A stretch of 64,000 nt of DNA. Origin: an uncultured Caulobacter sp. (GTDB lineage Bacteria > Pseudomonadota > Alphaproteobacteria > Caulobacterales > Caulobacteraceae). The stretch covers positions 16,093 through 80,092 of the forward strand of contig CAJYMH010000027.1 in the NCBI GenBank assembly GCA_913776195.1, in the 5' to 3' direction. Under the pieces are notes generated by a model. That model had not been told where the DNA came from. It worked only from the letters and a program-made list of their open reading frames with translations, and made no database searches. Position 1 is the first letter of the stretch. Every line of letters begins with the position of its first letter. This document shows, piece by piece, positions 49,264-58,617 of the stretch. The translations under genes and the position numbers were made by a program.

Positions 49264-49331
49264 CATTTGCGCCGACGCTCAGCGAATCTTACTCAGATTA
49301 CTCCCGATGGTTGTGCTTCAAGTAGGGGTGC

Positions 49332-51290
49332 ATGAAGCGTCTATTCGTGGCGGGCCTGATCGCCTGCCTGTCCGTCGCCGCGTCCGCCGTCGCCGCGCCG
49401 CTTGAGGCCTATGGCCGCCTGCCCGCCATAGAAGACGTCCAAATCTCGCCGGATGGGCAAATGCTGGCCTCTTCCGTAACGATCGGCGGCGAGCAGCGAT
49501 ACATCATGGTGAAGCGGATCGCCGACAATGCGACCGTCTACAGCGTCGCCGCCGGGAACGTGAAACTGCGCGACCTAAGCTGGGCCGGCCCCGACCACCT
49601 AGTGGTCACGAGTTCGCGGACCAGTTCGGCTCGCGGCGTCACCGGCGGACGTCGGGAGTATTTCCTGGCGCTCCTGCTCGACATCAAAAGCCGCAAGAGC
49701 AAGCACCTGCTCTCCAACGAGCCCAACGCCATGAACGTGGTCGCGCGGCCGCCCGAGGTGCGGATGGTCAACGGCTCTCCATCCCTTCTGCTCTATGGCT
49801 TTCGCATGTCGACCGAGCGCGGATCGTCATCCAACAGGCTCTATCTGACGGTCTTCCGCCACAATGTCGGCAATGGGAGCACCATGGTCCTCGCCCAGGG
49901 GGAAGAGGACGTCGACGACTGGCAGATCGCGCCGGACGGCACGGTGCTGGCTCGCTCCCTGTATGACCAGGGCACAGGCCAGTGGTCGCTGCAGATGCGC
50001 GACGGCTCAAACTGGAAAACAGTCGAGCAGGAACGCCTCCCGCTCGGCTCGCCCCGCATCCGCGGCCTCGGCCGCACCGCCGACTCCGTGGTCACCCTCT
50101 CGCCGGCCGAAGCCGGAGAAGGCGATGACGACGAAGACGCCGCCCTGCGCCGCACGATGCGGGAATATCGCCTCTCTGGCACATGGAATCTTCCCCCGAC
50201 CACCGGCCAGCTTCTCCATGATCCGGCGACCGGTCACCTGATCGGCGGCGGCGAAATCACCGGCGACACCAGCCGCTACAGCTTCTTCGATCCAAAGGCC
50301 GATGCGGCTTGGAAGGCGATCATCCGCACCTATCCAGGCCAGATGGTCACCTTGGCGTCCTGGTCGGCCAATCGCCGCCGGATCGTGGTCAAGGTGGATG
50401 ATCCCAAGGCCGGGCCAGCCTTCGCCTTCGTCGATCTGGATGCCCGGCGCGCCGACTGGATTGGGAACGTCTACAACCTCGACCCCGAGGACATCTCTGA
50501 AAAGCGCGCCATCATCTACAAGGCCAAGGATGGGCTGGACATCCCCGGCTACCTCACCCTGCCGCGCGGCAAGGATGCCAAGAAGCTTCCGCTGGTCGTC
50601 CTGCCGCACGGCGGTCCCGCCGCTCGCGACACCCTGAGCTTTGACTGGTGGAGCCAGGCCATGGCCTCGCGCGGCTACGCGGTCCTGCAACCCAACTTCA
50701 GGGGCTCCGCCGCCGTGCGGGCCGGCCTGCGCGAAGCCGGCTTCGGCGAGTGGGGCCGCAAGATGCAAAGCGATATCAGCGACGGTGTCGCCCATCTTGC
50801 GAGAGAAGGCCTGATCGATCCAAAAAGGGTCTGCATCGTCGGCGGCAGCTATGGCGGCTACGCCGCCCTTGCGGGCGTGACGGTAGAACAGGGCGTATAC
50901 AGGTGCGCCGTCTCGGTGAACGGCGTGACCGACCTTCGCCGCATGCTGCTGACAGCGCAGAACGGGCCGATCCGACGCAACTCAACCCTCCGCTACTGGA
51001 GCGCCTTCATGGGTGTCGACGGCGCCCGCGACCCCGACCTCGCCTCCATATCCCCAGCTATCCTGGCCGCCAGAGCCGACGCCCCCGTCCTGATGATCCA
51101 CGGCAAGGACGACACCGTCGTTCCCTACGACCAGAGCCGGGTAATGGCTGACGCCCTGAAGAAGGCCGGCAAGCCGCACGAGTTCGTCACCCTCGCCGGC
51201 GAGGACCACTGGCTCTCCCGTGGCGAAACCCGCTTGCAGATGCTGCAGGCCACGGTCGCCTTCCTGGAGCGCGAGAACCCGCCGCGATAA
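49332..51290 (+). CDS. Secreted S9-family peptidase (prolyl oligopeptidase type)
   Basis: Signal peptide; LVVLPHGGPAARDTLSFDWWSQAMASRGYAVLQPNFRGS, VGGSYGGYAAL, HGKDDTVVPYDQS, GEDHWLS. Confidence 0.94.
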   Translation: MKRLFVAGLIACLSVAASAVAAPLEAYGRLPAIEDVQISPDGQMLASSVTIGGEQRYIMVKRIADNATVYSVAAGNVKLRDLSWAGPDHLVVTSSRTSSARGVTGGRREYFLALLLDIKSRKSKHLLSNEPNAMNVVARPPEVRMVNGSPSLLLYGFRMSTERGSSSNRLYLTVFRHNVGNGSTMVLAQGEEDVDDWQIAPDGTVLARSLYDQGTGQWSLQMRDGSNWKTVEQERLPLGSPRIRGLGRTADSVVTLSPAEAGEGDDDEDAALRRTMREYRLSGTWNLPPTTGQLLHDPATGHLIGGGEITGDTSRYSFFDPKADAAWKAIIRTYPGQMVTLASWSANRRRIVVKVDDPKAGPAFAFVDLDARRADWIGNVYNLDPEDISEKRAIIYKAKDGLDIPGYLTLPRGKDAKKLPLVVLPHGGPAARDTLSFDWWSQAMASRGYAVLQPNFRGSAAVRAGLREAGFGEWGRKMQSDISDGVAHLAREGLIDPKRVCIVGGSYGGYAALAGVTVEQGVYRCAVSVNGVTDLRRMLLTAQNGPIRRNSTLRYWSAFMGVDGARDPDLASISPAILAARADAPVLMIHGKDDTVVPYDQSRVMADALKKAGKPHEFVTLAGEDHWLSRGETRLQMLQATVAFLERENPPR

Positions 51291-51378
51291 GGCCCTGCTA
51301 GACCTGCAACGGGTTTCGTGGCCTGATCGCGCAACCCGCTCCTCGGCCGCCTTGCCGAGAAATCGCTTGCGCCGGATA

Positions 51379-51396
51379 TATGTAAGTAATTACATA
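51379..51396. promoter_or_regulatory. Palindromic operator TATGTAA-gtaa-TTACATA before MarR gene
   Basis: 7-bp perfect arms ending 5 bp upstream of the ATG. Confidence 0.7.
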
Positions 51397-51401
51397 AATT
51401 C

Positions 51402-51890
51402 ATGGATTACATCGCGCAAAAAGGAGCGTCGGCCTTCGGTTCTCGTCTCCGCCGCCTCATCGACCGCCTCGACCGCGAGGTTCAGGAGATTTATCGCGGC
51501 GCCGAGGTCGCCTTCGAGCCCCGCTGGTTCTCCGCCTTCATCGCCATTCGAGACGCCGGCTCCCTGACCGTCGGCGAGATCGCTGAGCGGACGGGCGTGA
51601 CCCACGCCGCAGTCAGCCAGGTGCGCGCCGCCATGGAGGCCGCCGGCCTGGTGCAATCCGAATCCGATCCGAGCGACGGCCGGGTCAAACGTCTGAGCCT
51701 CACCGAGAAAGGCCAGGAGGAGGCCCGGCGGCTGGAGCCCCTGTGGTCGGCCATCGCCGCCGCCACTGGCCAGTTCCTGGGCGAAGGCGCCCCGCAGATG
51801 CTGGCCCAGCTCGACGGCCTGGACGCCGCCCTCGCCCGTCAGGGTCTCAAAGACCGCGTCGCGGAGCTGATGAAGGCGAACGGCAAGTGA
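51402..51890 (+). CDS. MarR-family transcriptional regulator
   Basis: GSLTVGEIAERTGVTHAAVSQVRAAMEAAGLVQSESDPSDGRVKRLSLTEKGQEEA. Confidence 0.92.
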   Translation: MDYIAQKGASAFGSRLRRLIDRLDREVQEIYRGAEVAFEPRWFSAFIAIRDAGSLTVGEIAERTGVTHAAVSQVRAAMEAAGLVQSESDPSDGRVKRLSLTEKGQEEARRLEPLWSAIAAATGQFLGEGAPQMLAQLDGLDAALARQGLKDRVAELMKANGK

Positions 51891-53206
51891 AGCGCGCCGC
51901 ATCGCTCGCCTTGGCGGCGTGCCTGCTCGCCTCCGCCGCCGGTACCACCCTCGCTCAGCCGCCCGTCGCCGCCTCGTCCTCCGCCCGCGTGACGCCGGCC
52001 CAGACCGCCGTCTTGCTCGCGGCGGTGAAGAAGGAGATTCGCGACCGTTATGTCTTCGCGGACCGTCGCGACGCCATGATCAAGGCGCTCGACGCCGGCC
52101 AGGCTTCCGGCCGCTACGCCGTGACAGACCCGTTCGAGCTCGCCTCGCGCATCGGCGCCGACCTGGAAAGCTCCAGCCGCGACAAGCATATGGCGCTGAG
52201 CTGGTCGCCGGCCCAGTACGCTGCGGCCACCGCCCCCGCCAACGGCCCCGCCGCGCCGGACAACGCCTTCTGGCGCACCCAGGCGATCCGCCGGAACAGC
52301 GGCCTGACCGAGCAGAAGATCCTGCCCGGGAACGTCCGCTACGTGAAACTGGCCGCCTTCCTGTGGGAGGATGACCTTTCCCCTATCGCCTATGATGGGG
52401 CCATGCGGTTTCTGGCCGGCGGCGACGCGGCGATCATCGACCTGCGCGGCAATGGCGGCGGCGATCCGGCGGCGGTGAACTACCTGACCAGCCACTTCCT
52501 GCCGGCGGACCAGTTGCTGGTGTCCTTCCATATGGGCGGCGACAAGCCGGACCTGTCGAAGACCGCGGCCCGGCCCGCCGGACGCATCACCACGCCGCTC
52601 TATGTTCTGATTGACGACGGTGTCGCCTCGGCCGGCGAGGAGTTCGCCTATCATGTGGAGCAGTTCAAGCTGGGTGAGCTGATCGGCCAGACCACTGCCG
52701 GCGCCGCCAACCGCAACGACGGCGTGCCCATCGCACCGGGCTTCATGCTCAGCATCTCGATCGGCCAGCCGGAGCATCCGGTCAGCAAGACCAACTGGGA
52801 AGGCGTCGGGGTCAAGCCGGCGGTCGAAACCGCGCCCGCAAAGGCGCTGGACGTCGCGCTGGTCCGCGCCCTGACCACGCTGGAGGCGGCCGCCCCGCCC
52901 ACCGACAAGGCGCGCTACGCCTGGGCCAGGACCGACGCCGCCGCCCGCGCGAAGCCTGTCTCCCTGGCCGCGCCAGCCGCCGCCTATGCCGGCAAGTTCG
53001 GTGCAGTTACGGTGGAATTAGCGGGCGACATCCTGACACTGCGCCTTCCGGAACGGCCTGCCGCGCGCCTCACCCCGCTGGGTCCGGACCTTTTCGCCAT
53101 CGGGGATGCGCCGCGCCGCGCCCGCTTCGTCCGTACAGGCGGCGCGGTCACGGGTTTGGAGCTGCTGCGCGAGAACGGCGAGGTTAAGGTCTATCCGAAA
53201 GGCTAG
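51887..53206 (+). CDS. Secreted S41-family peptidase
   Basis: IDLRGNGGGDPAAVNYLTSHFL, LYVLIDDGVASAGEEFAYHVEQF, GQTTAGAANRND; GTGA overlap with marR. Confidence 0.9.
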   Translation: MKRAASLALAACLLASAAGTTLAQPPVAASSSARVTPAQTAVLLAAVKKEIRDRYVFADRRDAMIKALDAGQASGRYAVTDPFELASRIGADLESSSRDKHMALSWSPAQYAAATAPANGPAAPDNAFWRTQAIRRNSGLTEQKILPGNVRYVKLAAFLWEDDLSPIAYDGAMRFLAGGDAAIIDLRGNGGGDPAAVNYLTSHFLPADQLLVSFHMGGDKPDLSKTAARPAGRITTPLYVLIDDGVASAGEEFAYHVEQFKLGELIGQTTAGAANRNDGVPIAPGFMLSISIGQPEHPVSKTNWEGVGVKPAVETAPAKALDVALVRALTTLEAAAPPTDKARYAWARTDAAARAKPVSLAAPAAAYAGKFGAVTVELAGDILTLRLPERPAARLTPLGPDLFAIGDAPRRARFVRTGGAVTGLELLRENGEVKVYPKG

Positions 53207-53254
53207 GCCGCTTGCCACCGGACGGCTTTTGCCCTAGAGACACCGCCTTTCCGG

Positions 53255-53288
53255 AACCGCCTGGCCATTTTGGCATGCCATGGCGGTT
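53255..53288 (+). promoter_or_regulatory. Stem-loop in rpmI-rplT leader (AACCGCC...GGCGGTT)
   Basis: Outer arms 53255-53261/53282-53288, inner TGGC/GCCA pairing. Confidence 0.45.
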
Positions 53289-53329
53289 CGTCATGCTTTT
53301 AGAGGACGGCGCTTCGGCGTCGACGCGAA

Positions 53330-53530
53330 ATGCCTAAGTTGAAGACCAAGTCGGGCGCTAAAAAGCGCTTCAAACTGACGGCCACGGGCAAGCTCAAGGC
53401 GGGTGTCGCCGGCAAGCGCCACCGTCTGATCAGCCACAACGGCAAGTACATCCGCCAGCAGCGCGGCACGAAGGTCATGAGCGAAGCGGACGCCCGCATC
53501 ATCAAGACCTACCTGCCCTACGGCCTGTAA
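53330..53530 (+). CDS. rpmI: 50S ribosomal protein L35
   Basis: [36 protein letters not shown]. Confidence 0.98.
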   Translation: MPKLKTKSGAKKRFKLTATGKLKAGVAGKRHRLISHNGKYIRQQRGTKVMSEADARIIKTYLPYGL

Positions 53531-53545
53531 GAGGAGCGCTGAACA

Positions 53546-53902
53546 ATGGCTCGCGTTAAACGGGGCGTCGTCGCCCACGCCAAGCACAAGAAGGTTCTGG
53601 AGCAGGCCAAAGGTTTCTATGGCCGCCGCAAGAACACCATCCGCGCCGCCAAGGCCGCGGTGGACAAGGCCGGTCAGTACGCCTACCGCGACCGCAAGGT
53701 CCGCAAGCGTAACTTCCGCTCGCTCTGGATCCAGCGCATCAACGCCGCTGCGCGTCTGGAAGGCTTCACCTACTCGCAGTTCATCCACGGCCTGGACAAG
53801 TCCGGCATCGAGATCGACCGCAAGGTCCTGGCCGACATCGCCGGTCAAGACGCGGCTGCGTTTAAGGCCATCGCCGACAAGGTTCGCGCCGCGCTGGCTT
53901 AA
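53546..53902 (+). CDS. rplT: 50S ribosomal protein L20
   Basis: [68 protein letters not shown]. Confidence 0.99.
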   Translation: MARVKRGVVAHAKHKKVLEQAKGFYGRRKNTIRAAKAAVDKAGQYAYRDRKVRKRNFRSLWIQRINAAARLEGFTYSQFIHGLDKSGIEIDRKVLADIAGQDAAAFKAIADKVRAALA

Positions 53903-53933
53903 GGTCTTGGGGCTGTAGTCCCTCGAGTTTGAA

Positions 53934-53964
53934 AAGCCCTCCGGTGCGAACCGGGGGGCTTTTT
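53934..53964 (+). terminator. Terminator after rplT
   Basis: AAGCCCTCCGGT-gcga-ACCGGGGGGCTT-TTT. Confidence 0.92.
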
Positions 53965-53977
53965 GCTGTCCAAAAAC

Positions 53978-54066
53978 TCCGCTCACCCCGGCGAAAGCCG
54001 GGGCCCAGGTGAAATCCTGCTGGCGCTCAGGATGAATCTGGTTTCCGGCCTTCGCCGGGATGAGCG
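53978..54066. repeat. REP-like dispersed repeat, family 1
   Basis: TCCGCTCACCCCGGCGAAAGCCGGGGCCCAGGTGAAATCCTGCTGG...TTTCCGGCCTTCGCCGGGATGAGCGG. Confidence 0.78.
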
Positions 54067-54131
54067 GCGGGAGAGGTTCCGCCCCGTCTCCGAATGCTCT
54101 AGACCACAACCGCCCGCAGCCTGATGTACAA

Positions 54132-55205
54132 ATGACCGATCTCGCCACGCTCGAAGCTGAAATCACCGCCCAGATCGCCGCCGCCGGCGACGTCGCCGCC
54201 ATCGAGGCGGTCCGCGTCTCGGCCCTCGGCAAGTCGGGCTCCGTCTCCGCCCTCCTCAAGACCCTCGGCTCCATGAGCCCCGAGGAGCGCAAGGAGCGCG
54301 GCGCCCAGATCAACACCGTGCGCGACCGGGTGCAGACCGCCCTGACCGAGCGCAAGGCGTATCTGGAGGCCGCCGAGCTTAACGCACGCCTGGCGTCGGA
54401 GACCCTCGACCTCACCCTGCCGGCGCCCTACCGCCGCAAGGGTTCGGTGCATCCGACCATGCAGACCATGGACGAGATGATCTCCATCTTCGCCGAGATG
54501 GGCTTCGCAGTGGCCGAAGGCCCCGACATCGAGGACGACTTCCACAACTTCACCGCCCTGAACTTCCCCGAGAAGCACCCTGCGCGTGAGATGCACGACA
54601 CCTTCTTCTTCAACCCGAAGGAAAGTGGCGAGCGCATGCTGCTGCGCACGCACACCAGCCCCGTGCAGGTGCGCACCATGCTGAACCAGAAGCCGCCGAT
54701 CCGGATCATCGCCCCAGGCCGCACCTATCGCTGCGACAGCGACGCGACCCACACCCCGATGTTCCATCAGGTCGAGGGCCTGGTGATCGACAAGGCCATC
54801 CACATGGGCCACCTGAAGTGGACCCTGGAGACCTTCCTGGCCCGCTTCTTCGAGACGGACGCCGTCACCACGCGCTTCCGGCCGCACCACTTCCCGTTCA
54901 CCGAGCCCAGCGCCGAGACCGACGTCGGCTGCGACCGTTCGGGCGGCGAGATCAAGATCGGCACGGGCAGCGACTGGCTGGAGATCCTGGGCTGCGGGAT
55001 GGTCCATCCCAACGTGCTCAAGGCCTGCGGCATCGACCCGGACGAGTATCAGGGCTTCGCCTTTGGCATGGGCGTCGATCGCCTGGGAATGCTGAAATAC
55101 GGCATGCCCGACCTGCGCGACATGTTCGCTTCCGACAGCCGTTGGCTGGGCCACTACGGTTTCAGCGCCTTCGCCGCGCCGAACCTGGCCTCGGGCCTCA
55201 GCTGA
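54132..55205 (+). CDS. pheS: Phenylalanyl-tRNA synthetase alpha subunit
   Basis: [57 protein letters not shown]. Confidence 0.98.
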   Translation: MTDLATLEAEITAQIAAAGDVAAIEAVRVSALGKSGSVSALLKTLGSMSPEERKERGAQINTVRDRVQTALTERKAYLEAAELNARLASETLDLTLPAPYRRKGSVHPTMQTMDEMISIFAEMGFAVAEGPDIEDDFHNFTALNFPEKHPAREMHDTFFFNPKESGERMLLRTHTSPVQVRTMLNQKPPIRIIAPGRTYRCDSDATHTPMFHQVEGLVIDKAIHMGHLKWTLETFLARFFETDAVTTRFRPHHFPFTEPSAETDVGCDRSGGEIKIGTGSDWLEILGCGMVHPNVLKACGIDPDEYQGFAFGMGVDRLGMLKYGMPDLRDMFASDSRWLGHYGFSAFAAPNLASGLS

Positions 55206-55537
55206 TGAAGCTGCCCGACAGCCCCTTCACGGCGGTGGACTGGTCGGCGATCGAGCCCGCCGTCCATCCTGGAGACACCGGGACGGCGACCTGGCGCACG
55301 ATCAATGTCGGCGACATGCGCATTCGCCGTGTGGACTATTCGCCCGGCTATTTCGCCGATCACTGGTGCGACCGCGGCCATGTGATCTTCGTGCTGGAAG
55401 GCGAACTGGTCAGCGAGCTCAAGGATGGCCGCAAGACCACCCTCACCGCCGGCATGAGCTATCACGTCTCCGATTTCGGCGACCCCGCACACCGCTCGTC
55501 GACCTCGGTCGGCGCCAAGCTGTTCATTGTAGACTGA
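55205..55537 (+). CDS. DHCW-motif cupin-fold protein
   Basis: RRVDYSPGYFADHWCDRGHVIFVLEGELVSELKDGRKTTLTAGMSYHVSDFGDPAHRSST; TGATG overlap with pheS stop. Confidence 0.92.
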   Translation: MKLPDSPFTAVDWSAIEPAVHPGDTGTATWRTINVGDMRIRRVDYSPGYFADHWCDRGHVIFVLEGELVSELKDGRKTTLTAGMSYHVSDFGDPAHRSSTSVGAKLFIVD

Positions 55538-55540
55538 CCG

Positions 55541-57967
55541 ATGAAATTCACGCTCTCCTGGCTCAAGGACCACCTCCAGACCGACGCGACGATCAGCCAG
55601 GTCGTCGACGCCATGACCATGGCCGGTCTCGAGGTCGAACACGTCACCGACCCCGCGACCAAGCTCGCCCCCTTCACGGTCGCCAAGATCGTCGAGGCGG
55701 TTCAGCACCCCAACGCCGACCGCCTGCGCGTCTGCCAGGTCGATACCGTCGATGGCCGGAAAGAGATCGTCTGCGGCGCGCCGAACGCCCGCGCGGGCCT
55801 GACCACCATCTACGCCCCCATCGGCGCCTATGTGCCGGGCCTGGGCGTCACCTTGGTCGAGAAGCCGGTTCGCGGCGTCGTCTCCAACGGCATGCTCTGC
55901 TCGGCGTCCGAGCTTGAAGCCGCAGGCGATAGCGATGGCATCATGGAGCTGCCCGACAGCCTGGCCGTCGGCACGCCCGCCGTGGACGCCCTGGGCCTGG
56001 AAGGCGTTATCGATTTCGAGGTCACCCCGAACCGCCCCGACTGGCTGGGCGTCAACGGCATCGCCCGCGACCTGTCCGCCGCCGGCCTGGGCACGTTCAT
56101 CGACCGCAAGGTCGAGCCGGTCGCCGGCAAATTCCCCTGCCCGATCAAGGTCAAGGTGGACGGCGACGCCTGCCACATCTTCGCCGGCCGCCTGATCAAG
56201 GGTGTCAAGAACGGCCCGTCGCCCAAGTGGCTGGCGGACCGCCTGACGACCATCGGCCTGCGCTCGATCAACATCCTGGTCGATATCACCAACCTGATCA
56301 CCTATGATCGCGCCCGGCCGCTGCACGTCTATGACGCCGACAAGCTTGTCGGCGACGTGATCGAGGCGCGTCTGGGCAAGACCCCGGCCCAGCCCGGCGG
56401 CGCGCACGAGCCCTCGCCGCAGAAGCATGCCGACGAGCAGCTGATCGCCCTGGACGGCAAGACCTACGACCTGTCGTCGGAAATGTCGGTCATCGCTGAC
56501 GCCGGCGGCGAACGTCCGATCGGCATCGGCGGCGTCATGGGCGGGGAGTCCACCGGCTGCTCGGACGAGACGGTCAACGTCTTCGTCGAGGCCGCGTGGT
56601 TCGATCCGATCCGCACCGCCCAGACCGGCCGCACCACCGGGATCAGCTCCGACGCCCAGTACCGCTTCGCCCGTGGCGTGGACCCGGAAAGCTGCGCCGA
56701 CGGCGTCGAACTGGCCACCCAGCTGATCCTTGAGCTCTGCGGCGGCGAGCCGTCGGACCTGACTGTCGCCGGCAAGGCTCCGGCCGCCCCGGCCCCGGTC
56801 GATTTCGACCCCGCCTACGTGCAGAAGCTGTCGGGTCTGTCGGTCACCGCCGACAAGACCAACGCCATCCTCACCGCCCTCGGCTTCAAGGTCGAAGGCG
56901 GCAAGGTCACGCCTCCGTCCTGGCGGCGCGACGTCCACGGCAAGGCCGATCTGGTCGAGGAAGTGGCCCGCATCGCCGGCTTCGACAGCCTGCCCTCCAC
57001 GCCCCTGCCGGAAGTCGCTCGCGCCGTTGGCGGCGTCCTGACGCCCAAGCAGGCCCGCGCCCGCCTGGCTCGCCGCGCCTTGGCGGCCGCCGGCTATCAG
57101 GAAGCGGTCACCTGGTCGTTCACGTCCAAGGCCACGGCTGAACTGTTCGGCGGCGGTCAGGCCGACCTGCTGCTCGCCAACCCCATCGCGGCCGAGCTCG
57201 ACTGCATGCGCCCGTCGATCCTGCCCAACCTGATCGAGGCCGCCGGCCGCAACGCCCGCCAGGGTTTCCCGGACGTCGCTCTGTTCGAGGTCGGTCCCGT
57301 GTTCCACAGCGACCGTCCCGACGGTCAGCGCACCGCCGTGACCGCCATCCTGGCGCCCCACGCTCCGCGCGGCTGGGAAAAGCGTCCGGCTGACGACCTC
57401 TACTCGGTTAAGGCCGACCTGATCGCCCTACTGGAGGAGATGGGCGCGCCCGTCGCCTCCCTGCAGACCGCCCAGGGTTCGGCCGGCGCCTGGTGGCATC
57501 CGGGCCGCTCGGCTCGCCTGCAGCTCGGCCCCAAGGCCGTCCTGGCAGAGTTCGGGGAGATTCACCCCGGCGTGCTCAAGGCCCTCGACGTGGCCGGCCC
57601 CGTCTACGCCTTTGAGATCTGGCTGGAAGCCGTGCCGGAGCCGAAGAAGAAGGCCCTGAAGACCAAGCCCGCCTTCACCGGCTCGGCCCTCATGCCCCTG
57701 AAGCGCGACTTCGCCTTCGTGGTCGAGGCCGCCAAGTCGGCTGGCGATCTGGTCAAGGCGGCGCTGAGCGCCGACAAGGCCCTGGTCACGGCCGCGCGGG
57801 TCTTCGACGTCTATCAGGGCCCGGGCGTGGCCGACGGCTTCAAGTCCGTCGCCCTGGAAGTCACCATCCAGCCTGTCGACCACACCCTCGCCGACGCCGA
57901 GATCGAAGCGCTCAGCGCCAAGATCGTGGCTGGCGCGGAAAAGGCCGGGGCGAAGCTGCGGGGGTAA
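55541..57967 (+). CDS. pheT: Phenylalanyl-tRNA synthetase beta subunit
   Basis: [35 protein letters not shown]; tRNA-binding, B3/B4, B5 and FDX-ACB regions. Confidence 0.98.
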   Translation: MKFTLSWLKDHLQTDATISQVVDAMTMAGLEVEHVTDPATKLAPFTVAKIVEAVQHPNADRLRVCQVDTVDGRKEIVCGAPNARAGLTTIYAPIGAYVPGLGVTLVEKPVRGVVSNGMLCSASELEAAGDSDGIMELPDSLAVGTPAVDALGLEGVIDFEVTPNRPDWLGVNGIARDLSAAGLGTFIDRKVEPVAGKFPCPIKVKVDGDACHIFAGRLIKGVKNGPSPKWLADRLTTIGLRSINILVDITNLITYDRARPLHVYDADKLVGDVIEARLGKTPAQPGGAHEPSPQKHADEQLIALDGKTYDLSSEMSVIADAGGERPIGIGGVMGGESTGCSDETVNVFVEAAWFDPIRTAQTGRTTGISSDAQYRFARGVDPESCADGVELATQLILELCGGEPSDLTVAGKAPAAPAPVDFDPAYVQKLSGLSVTADKTNAILTALGFKVEGGKVTPPSWRRDVHGKADLVEEVARIAGFDSLPSTPLPEVARAVGGVLTPKQARARLARRALAAAGYQEAVTWSFTSKATAELFGGGQADLLLANPIAAELDCMRPSILPNLIEAAGRNARQGFPDVALFEVGPVFHSDRPDGQRTAVTAILAPHAPRGWEKRPADDLYSVKADLIALLEEMGAPVASLQTAQGSAGAWWHPGRSARLQLGPKAVLAEFGEIHPGVLKALDVAGPVYAFEIWLEAVPEPKKKALKTKPAFTGSALMPLKRDFAFVVEAAKSAGDLVKAALSADKALVTAARVFDVYQGPGVADGFKSVALEVTIQPVDHTLADAEIEALSAKIVAGAEKAGAKLRG

Positions 57968-58000
57968 CTTCTCCTGCCCCGCATATCGGGGGAGGAGAAG
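57968..58000. repeat. Short CTTCTCCT/GGAGGAGAAG inverted repeat, family 3
   Basis: CTTCTCCTGCCCCGCATATCGGGGGAGGAGAAG just after pheT; arms also at 61497-61642. Confidence 0.6.
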
Positions 58001-58063
58001 GAACCTTGCCTCCCCTCAACACTCACGTTAAGCCTGCCCTCGCACACGGGAGCTGACGCCGAA

Positions 58064-58207
58064 ATGCATCCGCGTTTCGACATCGCCGCGATGAACGCCA
58101 CGAGCCGCATGGCCTCGTGCGTTTCGCCGTGCGCCGCGCTCATGACCGCCACCATTAAAATTATGACCGTCTCCACTCGGACGGGGCGTCGGCGCGCGAC
58201 CACTTAA
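58064..58207 (+). CDS. Candidate attenuator leader peptide (core MTATIKIMTVSTRTGRRRATT from 58142)
   Basis: In-frame ATGs at 58064, 58091 and 58142; 7 Thr plus 2 Ile in the last 21 residues; below the ORF track length cut-off. Confidence 0.55.
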   Translation: MHPRFDIAAMNATSRMASCVSPCAALMTATIKIMTVSTRTGRRRATT

Positions 58208-58270
58208 AATCGCCGACAAAGATCGCAGGATCTTCCAAAGCCCCGCTCCGGAAACGGACGCGGGGTTTTT
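58178..58270 (+). promoter_or_regulatory. Transcription attenuator: antiterminator arm, hairpin and Rho-independent terminator
   Basis: Terminator CCCCGCTCCG-gaaa-CGGAcGCGGGG-TTTTT (58241-58270); CGGACGGGGC (58178-58187) complementary to GCCCCG(c)TCCG at 58240-58250; AAGATC-gcag-GATCTT at 58219-58234. Confidence 0.65.
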
Positions 58271-58314
58271 GTCGTGCGGTCTTCGTCGGTCCAAACTCAA
58301 AGGACCAGAACGAA

Positions 58315-58617
58315 ATGTCTTCGCTACCCAACACCTTCCCTCTGCCCGACGCGTCGCCCCAGCGATCCGTCGTTCACCTGCTGCTCGTCGCCGCGGCCAA
58401 CGCCCAGGCGGCGCTTGAGGCCGTGCGCACTGGCCTGGACCTGTCCGGCGGCGAGCTGGCCGGTCTCACGCTGAAGCCGCGCGGCGAGATCGTCGAAGCC
58501 TCCCTCAGCGTGCGCTCGCTCAGCGATGACGCCGCCGTGCGCCTGACCGCCAACCTCGCCAGCCGTCCGGGCGTCAGCTCGGCCCGCGTCGAGCACCTGT
58601 GGGGGAAAGCCTCGTGA
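58315..58617 (+). CDS. Small ACT-like domain protein (first of tandem pair)
   Basis: SD AAAGGA; RSVVHLLLVAAANAQAALEAVRTGLDLSGGELAGLTLKPRGEIVEASLSVRSLSDDAAVRLTANLASRPGVSSARVEHL fits a beta-alpha-beta-beta-alpha-beta ACT pattern. Confidence 0.75.
   Translation: MSSLPNTFPLPDASPQRSVVHLLLVAAANAQAALEAVRTGLDLSGGELAGLTLKPRGEIVEASLSVRSLSDDAAVRLTANLASRPGVSSARVEHLWGKAS

Noticed and set aside
55154-57361. 735-aa minus-strand ORF antisense to pheT
   Set aside because: Shadow ORF; pheT on the plus strand has unmistakable domains.
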